Positions 29,545 through 38,103 of a stretch of DNA of 41,371 nt are shown piece by piece. The stretch comes from Candidatus Omnitrophota bacterium (lineage in GTDB: Bacteria > Omnitrophota > Gorgyraeia > Zapsychrales > Fredricksoniimonadaceae), in NCBI GenBank assembly GCA_903861305.1, contig CAIOTT010000029.1, positions 1 through 41,371 on the forward strand. The letters are read 5' to 3'. The notes under the pieces are model-generated. The model saw nothing but the letters and a program-made list of their open reading frames with translations. It was not told the origin of the DNA and made no database searches. Position numbers and translations under genes: made by a program. The number at the start of each line of letters is the position of its first letter. Within the stretch, counting starts at the first letter, position 1.

Positions 29545-30560
29545 CGCAGCCCTTCCATAAAAGCCTGGATACGGTTCCTGGTTCGTTCACCGATCTGCTC
29601 ACCGTCGATCTCTATATCCAGCAAGGGAACTGACAGAGACTCGCGGAAGCGCTGGGCCTCGGCATGCCACTTGTCGCACCACATGTAACGGATAAGAACA
29701 ACTCCCCGCACGTGATGATCCCTGACCCTGTCCTTCATCCACATAAAGATCCTGTTATTAGGACGTTCCCCGATGTCAGGGAACGAACTGAAATAAGACT
29801 CTGCCAAAACGTGCATCGGTTCATCTTTCAGGCGCCTGAGGTCAAACCGTGCCGGTAAGACGCGTTCCCCAGTTTCGGTCGCATTGAACGCAACAGACGC
29901 CCCGTATTCAGAAAAGACATCAAAGAGATCAAAATGATTCCCGGTCAAAGGGCTGCCGATGAACCCGACAGGAATGCATTTTTCACCAGGGACATATTGT
30001 TCGCGGCCATCCGTGACATTCCCGGTCTCGGCAAAACAGGCAAGCTTCTGCGCAAAATCTTTTCCTGACACCATCCCCTGTTGCGCCATCAGCTTTTTGC
30101 GTTTTTCGTCATAAGTACGCATTGTGGCAGCCAGTTCATCGGGTTGCGGCTTAACACCTCCCAGAGAAACAAGGAATTCACCGAGCCGTTCGAGTTCCCT
30201 AAGAAACAGCCTGTTAACGCCTGATGTTTCCCAAGACGCAGGAACATGCATCAGAAAACATGGGATATGTGAATACAAACTGATCAGATCCGCACCACGA
30301 CGCATCTGATCACACGTCGTAGTGAGAATGATCGCCTGGACCCGGGTATCACTCGATGCCTGATTGATAAAACCCCGCATATACGGGCAAACACCAGCCT
30401 CTACATTGACCGGAGCACTTACGAACAAACTGCGATCATAACTAAGGCATGCCATCCGGTTGGGCTCAAGCCCGTGAGCCGCGATCCATTCCGCAGGGAT
30501 ATACGGGCTGCTGTAGATCACCTTTTTCCGGGATCGTTCTGTTGACGGGGCACTAGTCAT
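29541..30560 (-). CDS. 2-hydroxyacyl-CoA dehydratase-family (HgdB-like) protein
   Basis: VIYSSPYIPAEWIAAHGLEPNRM, CPYMRGFIN, TTTCDQMRRGADL, GVVLIRYMWCDKWHAEAQRFRESLSVPLLDIEID. Confidence 0.85.
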   Translation of the reverse strand: MTSAPSTERSRKKVIYSSPYIPAEWIAAHGLEPNRMACLSYDRSLFVSAPVNVEAGVCPYMRGFINQASSDTRVQAIILTTTCDQMRRGADLISLYSHIPCFLMHVPASWETSGVNRLFLRELERLGEFLVSLGGVKPQPDELAATMRTYDEKRKKLMAQQGMVSGKDFAQKLACFAETGNVTDGREQYVPGEKCIPVGFIGSPLTGNHFDLFDVFSEYGASVAFNATETGERVLPARFDLRRLKDEPMHVLAESYFSSFPDIGERPNNRIFMWMKDRVRDHHVRGVVLIRYMWCDKWHAEAQRFRESLSVPLLDIEIDGEQIGERTRNRIQAFMEGLR

Positions 30561-31827
30561 GGCAACAGCCTTTCAAGGAACTTTCCTGTGATGATCCTCT
30601 GGCACTGACTGTTTCAAAAAGAGACTGGACCCGCAGCGCGATACGCGCCGAATCTGACGGAGCGTAATCAGTTTCGATCCGCAGGTACGGGATATTCATC
30701 TCATCTTCCACCAGGCGTTTGACACATGCTGATTCAACATCATATGTAATGCAGGTCCGCCAAACGAGCTCAATAACGCACTGGGCCTGGTATTCACGGG
30801 ACAACTGCAATAAAAGTTCCATGCGTTTGGTATTCGGGGTCATGACCGAGCATGGCAAATGAAAATACTTGGCGGCGATGGCATGAATCATGTCCGGCGC
30901 ATCTTCACTGATATCTTCAAGAACAGGCTTGATCCCCGAGCAATTTTCCTGACACACGACAACCCCGCCATGACCCTCAATGATATCCATGACGCGTTCC
31001 GCACCATGCGGCAGTGGAACACCCGTTAACAAAACACGCACACCCTGTCCTGCCGAAGTATCTTGCACGCGCGTCGGAAGTGTTTTGAGGGCATTTTCAT
31101 ATTGCAGCTGATCCTTGGGCATACACGCCACCAGGCTTTTCATATCGAGCAGATCCCGTCCCGTTAAAGGCGGGACCTCGCATTTCATCAGTTCTGCCAG
31201 GCCCCTTTTGAGCTTTCGCTCACGATTCATAAGGCGAATGGCGTTCCTTAATTTTTCATCCGTTATCACAATTGAAAATCGTTTCTCAAGCGCGATCTTC
31301 AACTTCATGAGCTCTCTGACCCAATGCGCGAAAGCATCCGGGTCATCCGGCTTTTGCGGCAACTCCAGGACATGCATGGGGTATTGTTGGCCCAGCAGCT
31401 CATACATCTTTTTCTTCCCGTCGCAGGTAGTCTCCGCCACGATAAGGTCAGCCATTTCAAGGAAAGGGTTCGACTTCTCAAGGCTGTACCCGAAGGTCGA
31501 CTTGATCAGAGAGCAAAGATTGGACGGCAGGACCCGTTCCGCCGGCTCCACCATCTCACCCGATCCCCCGCAAAGGCAGACCGGAATCCCACCCGCAGCC
31601 ATGATGAGCTCCCGCGGCGTGTATTCGCACATGATACCCACAACCCTGGCCCCATGGCCCTTATGAAGCTTGATATAATCCAAACTGTTGCTGACCTGCG
31701 CTTGAAAATATGCCGCCGGAGAATCACCCCGGACCACACTCCCGTGCGAAGCACACGCCATTTGGGGAGGGCGACAAGGATCAATATTCTTTATATCCGG
31801 AGTTTTTCCTCCGCAACATCCTGCCAT
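30553..31827 (-). CDS. Double-cubane-cluster-protein-like 2-hydroxyacyl-CoA dehydratase family protein
   Basis: VVGIMCEYTPRELIMAAGGIPVCLCGG, VAETTCDGKKKMYELL, CQENCSGIKP, CVIELVWRTCITYDVESACVKRLVEDEMNIPYLRIETDY. Confidence 0.85.
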   Translation of the reverse strand: MAGCCGGKTPDIKNIDPCRPPQMACASHGSVVRGDSPAAYFQAQVSNSLDYIKLHKGHGARVVGIMCEYTPRELIMAAGGIPVCLCGGSGEMVEPAERVLPSNLCSLIKSTFGYSLEKSNPFLEMADLIVAETTCDGKKKMYELLGQQYPMHVLELPQKPDDPDAFAHWVRELMKLKIALEKRFSIVITDEKLRNAIRLMNRERKLKRGLAELMKCEVPPLTGRDLLDMKSLVACMPKDQLQYENALKTLPTRVQDTSAGQGVRVLLTGVPLPHGAERVMDIIEGHGGVVVCQENCSGIKPVLEDISEDAPDMIHAIAAKYFHLPCSVMTPNTKRMELLLQLSREYQAQCVIELVWRTCITYDVESACVKRLVEDEMNIPYLRIETDYAPSDSARIALRVQSLFETVSARGSSQESSLKGCCHD

Positions 31828-31839
31828 GTCAACCCTCTG

Positions 31840-32643
31840 TTATTTCTTCACCGCGACGAACCGGCCCTGGACCAGTTTTCCTTCGTGGGCAAGTTTCTGC
31901 ATGAACATCATCTCACAGGCCAAAGACTGCATCAGGGCCATATCAAAGCCAATGATCTTGAGTGCGTCATAGGTCAACTGTTTCTTGAGCATATCCAGGT
32001 AAAGATCCACGTGAGAGGCAAATTGCGCTGTATCCTCGGCAACGATGACCCTGCACCCATTCTTCTCCAGCAACACCTTGTAATCCTGGACATTCAATAT
32101 GTTGGGGAATTTCATGAAAGTTAAAAGCCTCTTACCTTCGTCAGGCGTCAGGGGAATTTCACCCTCAACCCAGTCCGTAAAGGCAAGAATACCGCCGGCC
32201 TTGACGATCCGTACTGCCTCCCGAATAAGCGAAGCCTTATCCTCGACATAACACCAGGCATCTTCACCCCAGACAAAATCAGCTGCTCCGGCGATTAACC
32301 CGGTATCGCCAACATCTCGATGAACGAACCGGATCTTGTCGGACGAGCCTTCCTGCCGGCACCTGTCCTGGCCGCGCAGGATGACTTTCTCCGTCGCGTC
32401 AACCCCTGTCATTCCCACAACGTTGCAAAAACGCACCAAAAACCGCATTCCCGCGCCGGAACAACAGCACAAGTCAACACCCTTCAACCCTTTCAGGTCA
32501 CCTGCTTTCGCGGACAGCGCCAGGGAAGAAGCCAGCCCGCCGATATGGATCTGTTCTCCCATGATCAATTCCCAAAGATCGCCCTCCGGCCCGCTGTAAA
32601 CCGCCTGCACATTCTCCAATCCAATGCCGTTGATCGATCTCAT
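31840..32643 (-). CDS. SAM-dependent methyltransferase (sarcosine/dimethylglycine methyltransferase-like)
   Basis: VDLCCCSGAGMRFLVRF...GVDATE, DFVWGEDAWCYVEDKASLIREAVRIVKAGGILAFTDW. Confidence 0.75.
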   Translation of the reverse strand: MRSINGIGLENVQAVYSGPEGDLWELIMGEQIHIGGLASSLALSAKAGDLKGLKGVDLCCCSGAGMRFLVRFCNVVGMTGVDATEKVILRGQDRCRQEGSSDKIRFVHRDVGDTGLIAGAADFVWGEDAWCYVEDKASLIREAVRIVKAGGILAFTDWVEGEIPLTPDEGKRLLTFMKFPNILNVQDYKVLLEKNGCRVIVAEDTAQFASHVDLYLDMLKKQLTYDALKIIGFDMALMQSLACEMMFMQKLAHEGKLVQGRFVAVKK

Positions 32644-34226
32644 CAGCTTCTTCCTTCGAGTTTTCGTGAATCAAGATATTTTCCGTACGCCATTTTCACG
32701 GGAGCGCCCCCAATGAGCACGGCACACCAGGCCGCTTCATCAAGCTCTTCTTTGGCAATGCCCATAGCCAGGGACTTTTCATAATGCATATGGATGCAGG
32801 GCTCACAGCGTTGAAGGACCACCAGGGAAAATATGATCATTTCCTTCGTACGTTTATCAACCTTGCCTGTGGCGGTTACTGATGCCAGCAATTCCCCAAA
32901 CGCCTTCATGGACCCAGGGACCGTGCTTTCCACGCCCTCAATAACGTCAGCTTCACTGCCGGAAACACAGGAGCAACAACCAGTCTCATGCCCCCCGGCG
33001 CCTTGATATTTCTTTAATTGCATATTTCCCCCGCTTTTTGTTATAACCAGCTCAATGGCAACTTCTTGCTTCGGCAGGACCTGACCTATAGTAAACGCGC
33101 GGACACCGCGCGCTGCCAGCTCATCGAGAAGCATTTGATGGCGCTCTTGAGGGACCGAGATCATCAAGCCGCCCGATGTTTCAGCGCTGAACCCGAGGTA
33201 TTTATATTCCTCGGCAACACCTTCGCAGGCAACAAGGCTATCCCCGACAAATTCAGAGTTCCTCTCATTAGCGCCAGGGATAACACCGTCGCGTAACAGA
33301 TCCAGCACACCCTCGAACACCGGCAAAGCATGCGCGTATATCCGGGCAGAAACGCCGGATTGACGCAGCATCCGCAGCAAATGCCCGAACAATCCAAACC
33401 CCGTGATATCGGTGCAGGCGGAAACACTGACCTTTACCATCGCGTCAGACGCGTCCTTGTTGAGCTCCATCATCGAAGATATTGCAGCAGCCAGACCTTC
33501 CTGAGGCGCGCGGTTTGTCTGGCCTGCAAAGGTCAGCACCCCGACACCCAGCGGTTTTGTGAGGACCAGGACGTCACCGGCGCTAGCTGTCTCCAACGCA
33601 ATGACCTTGCCGGCATCAATGGTCCCTGTTATGGCAAAACCCAGCTTCACTTCCTTATCCTTGATGCTATGCCCGCCCAAAAGTGAGCACCCGGCCTCAC
33701 TCAGGACCTCCATCGCTCCCTTTAACATGAGATACATGATCTCCCTGTCATGCGTTTCCGATGGGAACGCCAGGATGCTCAGCGCCGTCCGCGGGACAGC
33801 ACCCATCGCATAAATGTCCGACAGGCAGTTGGCGGCACATATCTTCCCAAATACATAAGGGTCATCGACACAAGGCGTGAATACGTCAACCGTCTGCACA
33901 AGCGTTGTTGTCGGGTTCAACCTGTAGACACCGGCGTCATCCGCGGCCGCCAGTCCCGATATCACCGCGGGGTCATCGACCTTTGGCAAACGAACGAGCA
34001 ACCCCTCGAGATCTGCCGCGCCGATCTTGGACGCGCAGCCCGCGCTGGAACTAAGCGCCGTTAACTTGATCTGATCTGAAGCAATGGCAGGGGGACGTTC
34101 ACCGGCGCAAGGGCAAAGATCCTCTTTGATAAAGATCTCGCATGGGCATTGCCGTTTAACGTCACAGATGCAATACCCAAGTTTTCGGGATCGCATCATG
34201 ACCTGAGCGCGCTTGTATGAACTCAC
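32643..34226 (-). CDS. selD: Selenide, water dikinase fused to N-terminal Cys-rich and C-terminal AhpD-like segments
   Basis: SSAGCASKI active-site region, VQTVDVFTPCVDDPYVFGKICAANCLSDIYAMGAVPRTAL, LLGGHSIKDKEVKLGFAITGTI; C-terminal RCEPCIHMHYEKSLAMGIAKEELDEA. Confidence 0.92.
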   Translation of the reverse strand: MSSYKRAQVMMRSRKLGYCICDVKRQCPCEIFIKEDLCPCAGERPPAIASDQIKLTALSSSAGCASKIGAADLEGLLVRLPKVDDPAVISGLAAADDAGVYRLNPTTTLVQTVDVFTPCVDDPYVFGKICAANCLSDIYAMGAVPRTALSILAFPSETHDREIMYLMLKGAMEVLSEAGCSLLGGHSIKDKEVKLGFAITGTIDAGKVIALETASAGDVLVLTKPLGVGVLTFAGQTNRAPQEGLAAAISSMMELNKDASDAMVKVSVSACTDITGFGLFGHLLRMLRQSGVSARIYAHALPVFEGVLDLLRDGVIPGANERNSEFVGDSLVACEGVAEEYKYLGFSAETSGGLMISVPQERHQMLLDELAARGVRAFTIGQVLPKQEVAIELVITKSGGNMQLKKYQGAGGHETGCCSCVSGSEADVIEGVESTVPGSMKAFGELLASVTATGKVDKRTKEMIIFSLVVLQRCEPCIHMHYEKSLAMGIAKEELDEAAWCAVLIGGAPVKMAYGKYLDSRKLEGRS

Positions 34227-34303
34227 TTCAGCACCGTGACATTGGCCATTTGTATTCTTTGTTCAGTGATTGCCCCGGAGAATGGGCTTAAGAGAACAAC
34301 ACC

Positions 34304-34332
34304 TTGACAAGAAAATCCAGCAAATATATGAT
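34304..34332 (+). promoter_or_regulatory. Sigma70-like promoter upstream of the YceI-like gene
   Basis: TTGACA-17 bp-TATGAT. Confidence 0.7.
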
Positions 34333-34474
34333 AATTAACAATACATCGTATTTTAACAATTGTTTATAAATTATACATATCAGATGCTATTGTGCAAGAA
34401 GAATTTAACCCGAATTTTGCTCGCTTCCATAACCTCTTGAACATCAAAATACACAAAAAGAACGGGATCAACCT

Positions 34475-35122
34475 ATGACCCATACACCAGCTGCTGTGCG
34501 ATCAAGGCGCCCTGGCAATAAGCACATAATAACGACCTTTGATCAATCAACAGCTACGTGCCATATCTTTACTTTCAAGGAAGGCCTGCTGTCTTTGGTT
34601 GCCCACGATCTCAAGCTGCAAGTTTTAAAGTTTAAAATATCGGTAGAAGGCAACCCAAGCACGTTACCCGTGTGGAAAGGCGTTCGCGCCACGTTTGACC
34701 CTGCCAGTATCACGACCGTCTGCGCCATGCACGATGGCCAGGAAAAACAGAACAGGTTGAACAAACAGGACTGCCTTGATATCGAAAGGAACATGGCCAA
34801 CGACGTATTGCGGACAAAAGAGCACCCCCGCATTGACTTCTGTTCCAAGGTTGTTTCGGGGAGCCATGACAACTTCGTTGTCAAAGGCCATTTGACCATC
34901 TGCGGCACAACACGTGCGATATCCGTTCCTGTTGAACGGGAGGATAATGCCCATGTCGTAAAAGTTACCATGGATCAACGTGATTTTGGGATAAGGCCAT
35001 TCACTGCCCTGATGGGAACAATGAAGATCAAGCCCGACATACTGATCAGGATCGAGCTGCCTGTTATATCAGTCTCACCACGGCCCAAGCCATCGCACCT
35101 GGGTGCGGCCAAATCCCGTTGA
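34475..35122 (+). CDS. YceI-like family protein
   Basis: LLSLVAHDLKLQVLKFKISVEG, VLRTKEHPRIDFCSKVV, VKGHLTICGTTRAISVPV, DFGIRPFTALMGTMKIKPDILIRIELP. Confidence 0.75.
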   Translation: MTHTPAAVRSRRPGNKHIITTFDQSTATCHIFTFKEGLLSLVAHDLKLQVLKFKISVEGNPSTLPVWKGVRATFDPASITTVCAMHDGQEKQNRLNKQDCLDIERNMANDVLRTKEHPRIDFCSKVVSGSHDNFVVKGHLTICGTTRAISVPVEREDNAHVVKVTMDQRDFGIRPFTALMGTMKIKPDILIRIELPVISVSPRPKPSHLGAAKSR

Positions 35123-36232
35123 AGCGTTAGCTGATGCCGCCAAACGTAAACGCCCTGACTGGAAATCTGACACAGCGCCACTTACAGTTGCGGCATTCTC
35201 GAAATAATATATCCTCACGCCATCGCCTCTCAGCGCCGTGAACATCTTTGGCCCAACCTTCCCCGCCAGGACAGTGCCGATGTTATGGGCATTGACCATA
35301 GCACCCAGGATGCCGCTTTCTTCAACGTTGTAATAACGGCTCTTGTTCATTTTCATCGTTGTTGTACCGTTCTTAAGGTCAACGATACAAAAATATGGCG
35401 CACGGCCGAGAAGGCTGGAAACGGGGCTGTCCAATGTCCCTCCTTCTGAAGGAATAAGAACAACATCCCTGCGGCTGAACGTGCACAGCACCGTCCACGA
35501 AAAGAATACAATAATGCACACTGTCAGCGCACCCAATGCCAACACCATCTGCTTTTTCAATGCCGCCACCTTGGCCTTTTCCTTCTCAAAATATTCAGCA
35601 AAGATCTGAAGCGCCCCATGGATCTGGAAACCACCGATAAAAAGCGCGCCGATCGGGTCAAAATATACAAGCCCCAGGACCGCGAGAAGTATCCCGAAAA
35701 AACCAAAACAGGCCGCGAACAAATTTGTTTTGTTCTGGATCATGAATATGAAGACATTGGCGTTACTTCTATCGCGTTTATGATTGCATAAAGAGATCAG
35801 GTACAAATGCGCATTGACCAGAATCGATACCTTGGCAACGATAAGAGCAAAAAGACCAGGCCGGGAAGGTATCCTGGAGATGATAATGGCAAAATTGTCC
35901 GAACATATCCATACACCTGAAACGAACATGATGATCCCGATGAGAATGCTCTGCATCGGCACAGACACGGTCTTCCCGCGCGCACCAAAATAATTGATCC
36001 CGAATGCAGCGCAATCGGAGAACGAATGGACCGCCTCGGCCACCAGCACCTTACTTCCGGTTATAACCCCGACGACCCCCTTGATCATCGTCATTGCCAT
36101 ATGATAGATCAAGGACCCTGAAATGATCTTTACCTGGCAGTCCAGACAGTCGGCCTCTTTTGTCCGATTGCAAAGGATATAACGCTCGGAGTTACTCATT
36201 TTTCTTGGCCCGCGATGTGTTGGTCGTGTCAT
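35075..36232 (-). CDS. CDF-family (MamB-like N-terminus) transmembrane domain fused to a NifX/NafY-like domain
   Basis: CLDCQVKIISGSLIYHMAMTMIKGVVGVITGSKVLVAEAVHSFSD CDF start; extra TM; APYFCIVDLKNGTTTMKMN...VLAGKVGPKMFTALRGDGVRIYYFE. Confidence 0.75.
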   Translation of the reverse strand: MTRPTHRGPRKMSNSERYILCNRTKEADCLDCQVKIISGSLIYHMAMTMIKGVVGVITGSKVLVAEAVHSFSDCAAFGINYFGARGKTVSVPMQSILIGIIMFVSGVWICSDNFAIIISRIPSRPGLFALIVAKVSILVNAHLYLISLCNHKRDRSNANVFIFMIQNKTNLFAACFGFFGILLAVLGLVYFDPIGALFIGGFQIHGALQIFAEYFEKEKAKVAALKKQMVLALGALTVCIIVFFSWTVLCTFSRRDVVLIPSEGGTLDSPVSSLLGRAPYFCIVDLKNGTTTMKMNKSRYYNVEESGILGAMVNAHNIGTVLAGKVGPKMFTALRGDGVRIYYFENAATVSGAVSDFQSGRLRLAASANASTGFGRTQVRWLGPW

Positions 36233-37185
36233 TTCAACGCCTGTTCTTTAATGTAAACGAAGCATTTTTTGCACTGCTCCTTCTTCCTTGATGCTGTCCC
36301 CTGCATCTGCCCTTCGCACCATGTGTAATCCACTTCCCAGCATTTCTTCCCGTTATTGGGGAACGCCGGGCATTGGACCTGCCGTTCCGGGGGGCAATTC
36401 AGGACATCCCAGCAGGAAGACTTCATAAAATGATCACAATGCCCCCGAAAATCCCTGGTTTGCTTTCTCATGCCCGCGATCAAGGCTTCCCAGTTCGCAT
36501 TGTTTTCAAGTTCCCTGGGCAATGGCTTTTTTTCGATCTTTTGAAAAAACACATCCATTTCCCGACAATAATTTTTTGCCATGTCCAGAAGCTTTTTATT
36601 CCTCACGGCAACCTCTTCATCCGGCATTGCATCACGCCAAACCTCGAATCCCCCCAGGACTCTCCCCCTCTTATCCATAAGAGGGCCGGCGGTAACAATG
36701 ATCGTATGCTCCCGATCGAACTTATCAAGGACCTTGACCCTTTTACCAATGACCGGCTGCTGCGTCGTCATAGCTTGTTTAATGGCGCATTTCTTTTCAC
36801 ACAAATTACTGTTGAATACCCGCGTGCAATTGACCTTGCCCACCACATCATTCAAACTCAATCCGGTAAAATTAAGGCACGCCGGATTCATGAACTGGAT
36901 CTTCATGTTCTTATCAACAATAAAAAAGGGATAACTTGATGCGCGCAGGATGCTGACAGCAAAAGAAGACATGTCTTCAAATTCAGTAAAGACCTGCACC
37001 TTGGTGGAAAGGAACTCCAACAGACTGTTCTTCCCAGCATCCCCCTTGTTTACCTCAACCTTCTTGTGAGATGACGGGGACCTTTCCGCGGCTTCGCTTG
37101 CTGTCAGATCAGCATCTTTTTCACCCTTCGCAGGCTTGATTCCTTTAAGCTCACCCATGATGCGCGCCACACGGACAAAATTCAT
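36229..37185 (-). CDS. PAS domain protein with C-terminal Cys-rich (CW-type) motif
   Basis: SYPFFIVDKNMKIQFMNPACLNFTGLSLNDVVGK PAS; CWDVLNCPPERQVQCPAFPNNGKKCWEVDYTWC...CKKCFVYIK. Confidence 0.8.
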   Translation of the reverse strand: MNFVRVARIMGELKGIKPAKGEKDADLTASEAAERSPSSHKKVEVNKGDAGKNSLLEFLSTKVQVFTEFEDMSSFAVSILRASSYPFFIVDKNMKIQFMNPACLNFTGLSLNDVVGKVNCTRVFNSNLCEKKCAIKQAMTTQQPVIGKRVKVLDKFDREHTIIVTAGPLMDKRGRVLGGFEVWRDAMPDEEVAVRNKKLLDMAKNYCREMDVFFQKIEKKPLPRELENNANWEALIAGMRKQTRDFRGHCDHFMKSSCWDVLNCPPERQVQCPAFPNNGKKCWEVDYTWCEGQMQGTASRKKEQCKKCFVYIKEQALK

Positions 37186-37200
37186 CGCTATCTCCCTGAT

Positions 37201-38103
37201 TTAAACCGTTTCAATAAAGAAATCAATTTCACTTATCTCCGGCAAGGCCGTCATAAGAAGGCGCTGAAGTTCACCCATCAACACATCATTCTCACGGACT
37301 GACGGTGTCACGGGCGATCTGAGGCTGATGCCTACCCACAACTTTTTTCCAACCCTTCTGTATTTCATTGCGGTCATCTGATAGTCAGGCCCCGCATCCA
37401 GGATCACCTTTTCTATGGTCCGCTGGAATCCCGGGCCTGAAACCTGGTCAAGGATGACATGCAAATTCCCCATCCAATGGGACAAAGAATCCTTGATAAT
37501 AATGACACCCACAATTAATGCGGCCAGCTTGTCGAAAACGGCAAACGAAGGCCCAAATTGTGAAACAATGATCGCCACGATGACTGCGCCGGAAGAGAAA
37601 AGATCCGCCCCCGCATGGCACCCGTTCGCCACCATCCCCGCGCTGTCCAGCTTCACGCCGGCGCAAAAGTTATACCTGTAGATCATGTACGTTAATAACG
37701 CTGATACCATAACGACCGGTAAGGCGATAATATCCGGCTGAACAAAATCCCGCCTTAATATCCCAACAACATTCGTCAGCACGATGAACAATCCGATCCC
37801 TATCAGGATGCTGAACGCGGACAGCGCCGCGATAAATTCGATCTTGGCGTAACCGTAAGGAAAACGCTCGTCCGAGCCACGTTGAGAGAACCCAAGGCTT
37901 ACCATAATGAGGATGCTTGTGGCCACGCAAGAAATAGACTGGAACCCGTCCGCCAAAAGCCCGGCGCTATTCGTAAATGTTCCGCCGGCGATCTTCATAC
38001 CTGCCAGGAGCGTATTACCCAATACAGTCCATACCAGGATCTTCTTTGAACACCCCTTGCAATCCTCCAGGTCAGTCGATGGGCACATCGGTCTTTCCGT
38101 CAT
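37201..38103 (-). CDS. MamB-like CDF-family protein
   Basis: EDCKGCSKKILVW N-terminal CxxC as in MamB; GLLADGFQSIS, FPYGYAKIEFI, MIYRYNFCAGV, GMVANGCHAGADLFSSGAVIV. Confidence 0.8.
   Translation of the reverse strand: MTERPMCPSTDLEDCKGCSKKILVWTVLGNTLLAGMKIAGGTFTNSAGLLADGFQSISCVATSILIMVSLGFSQRGSDERFPYGYAKIEFIAALSAFSILIGIGLFIVLTNVVGILRRDFVQPDIIALPVVMVSALLTYMIYRYNFCAGVKLDSAGMVANGCHAGADLFSSGAVIVAIIVSQFGPSFAVFDKLAALIVGVIIIKDSLSHWMGNLHVILDQVSGPGFQRTIEKVILDAGPDYQMTAMKYRRVGKKLWVGISLRSPVTPSVRENDVLMGELQRLLMTALPEISEIDFFIETV

Noticed and set aside
32643-34226. SelD as a selenoprotein
   Set aside because: The active-site position carries Cys (GCASK) and the frame has no internal UGA.
1-34430. Similar short strings CCGGATTTTGCACGC (~2), CCGGATTTTGTGCGCC (~15228) and CCCGAATTTTGCTCGC (~34410) as a dispersed element
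   Set aside because: Only about 12-15 nt similar, no consistent placement relative to genes, no structure; too weak.
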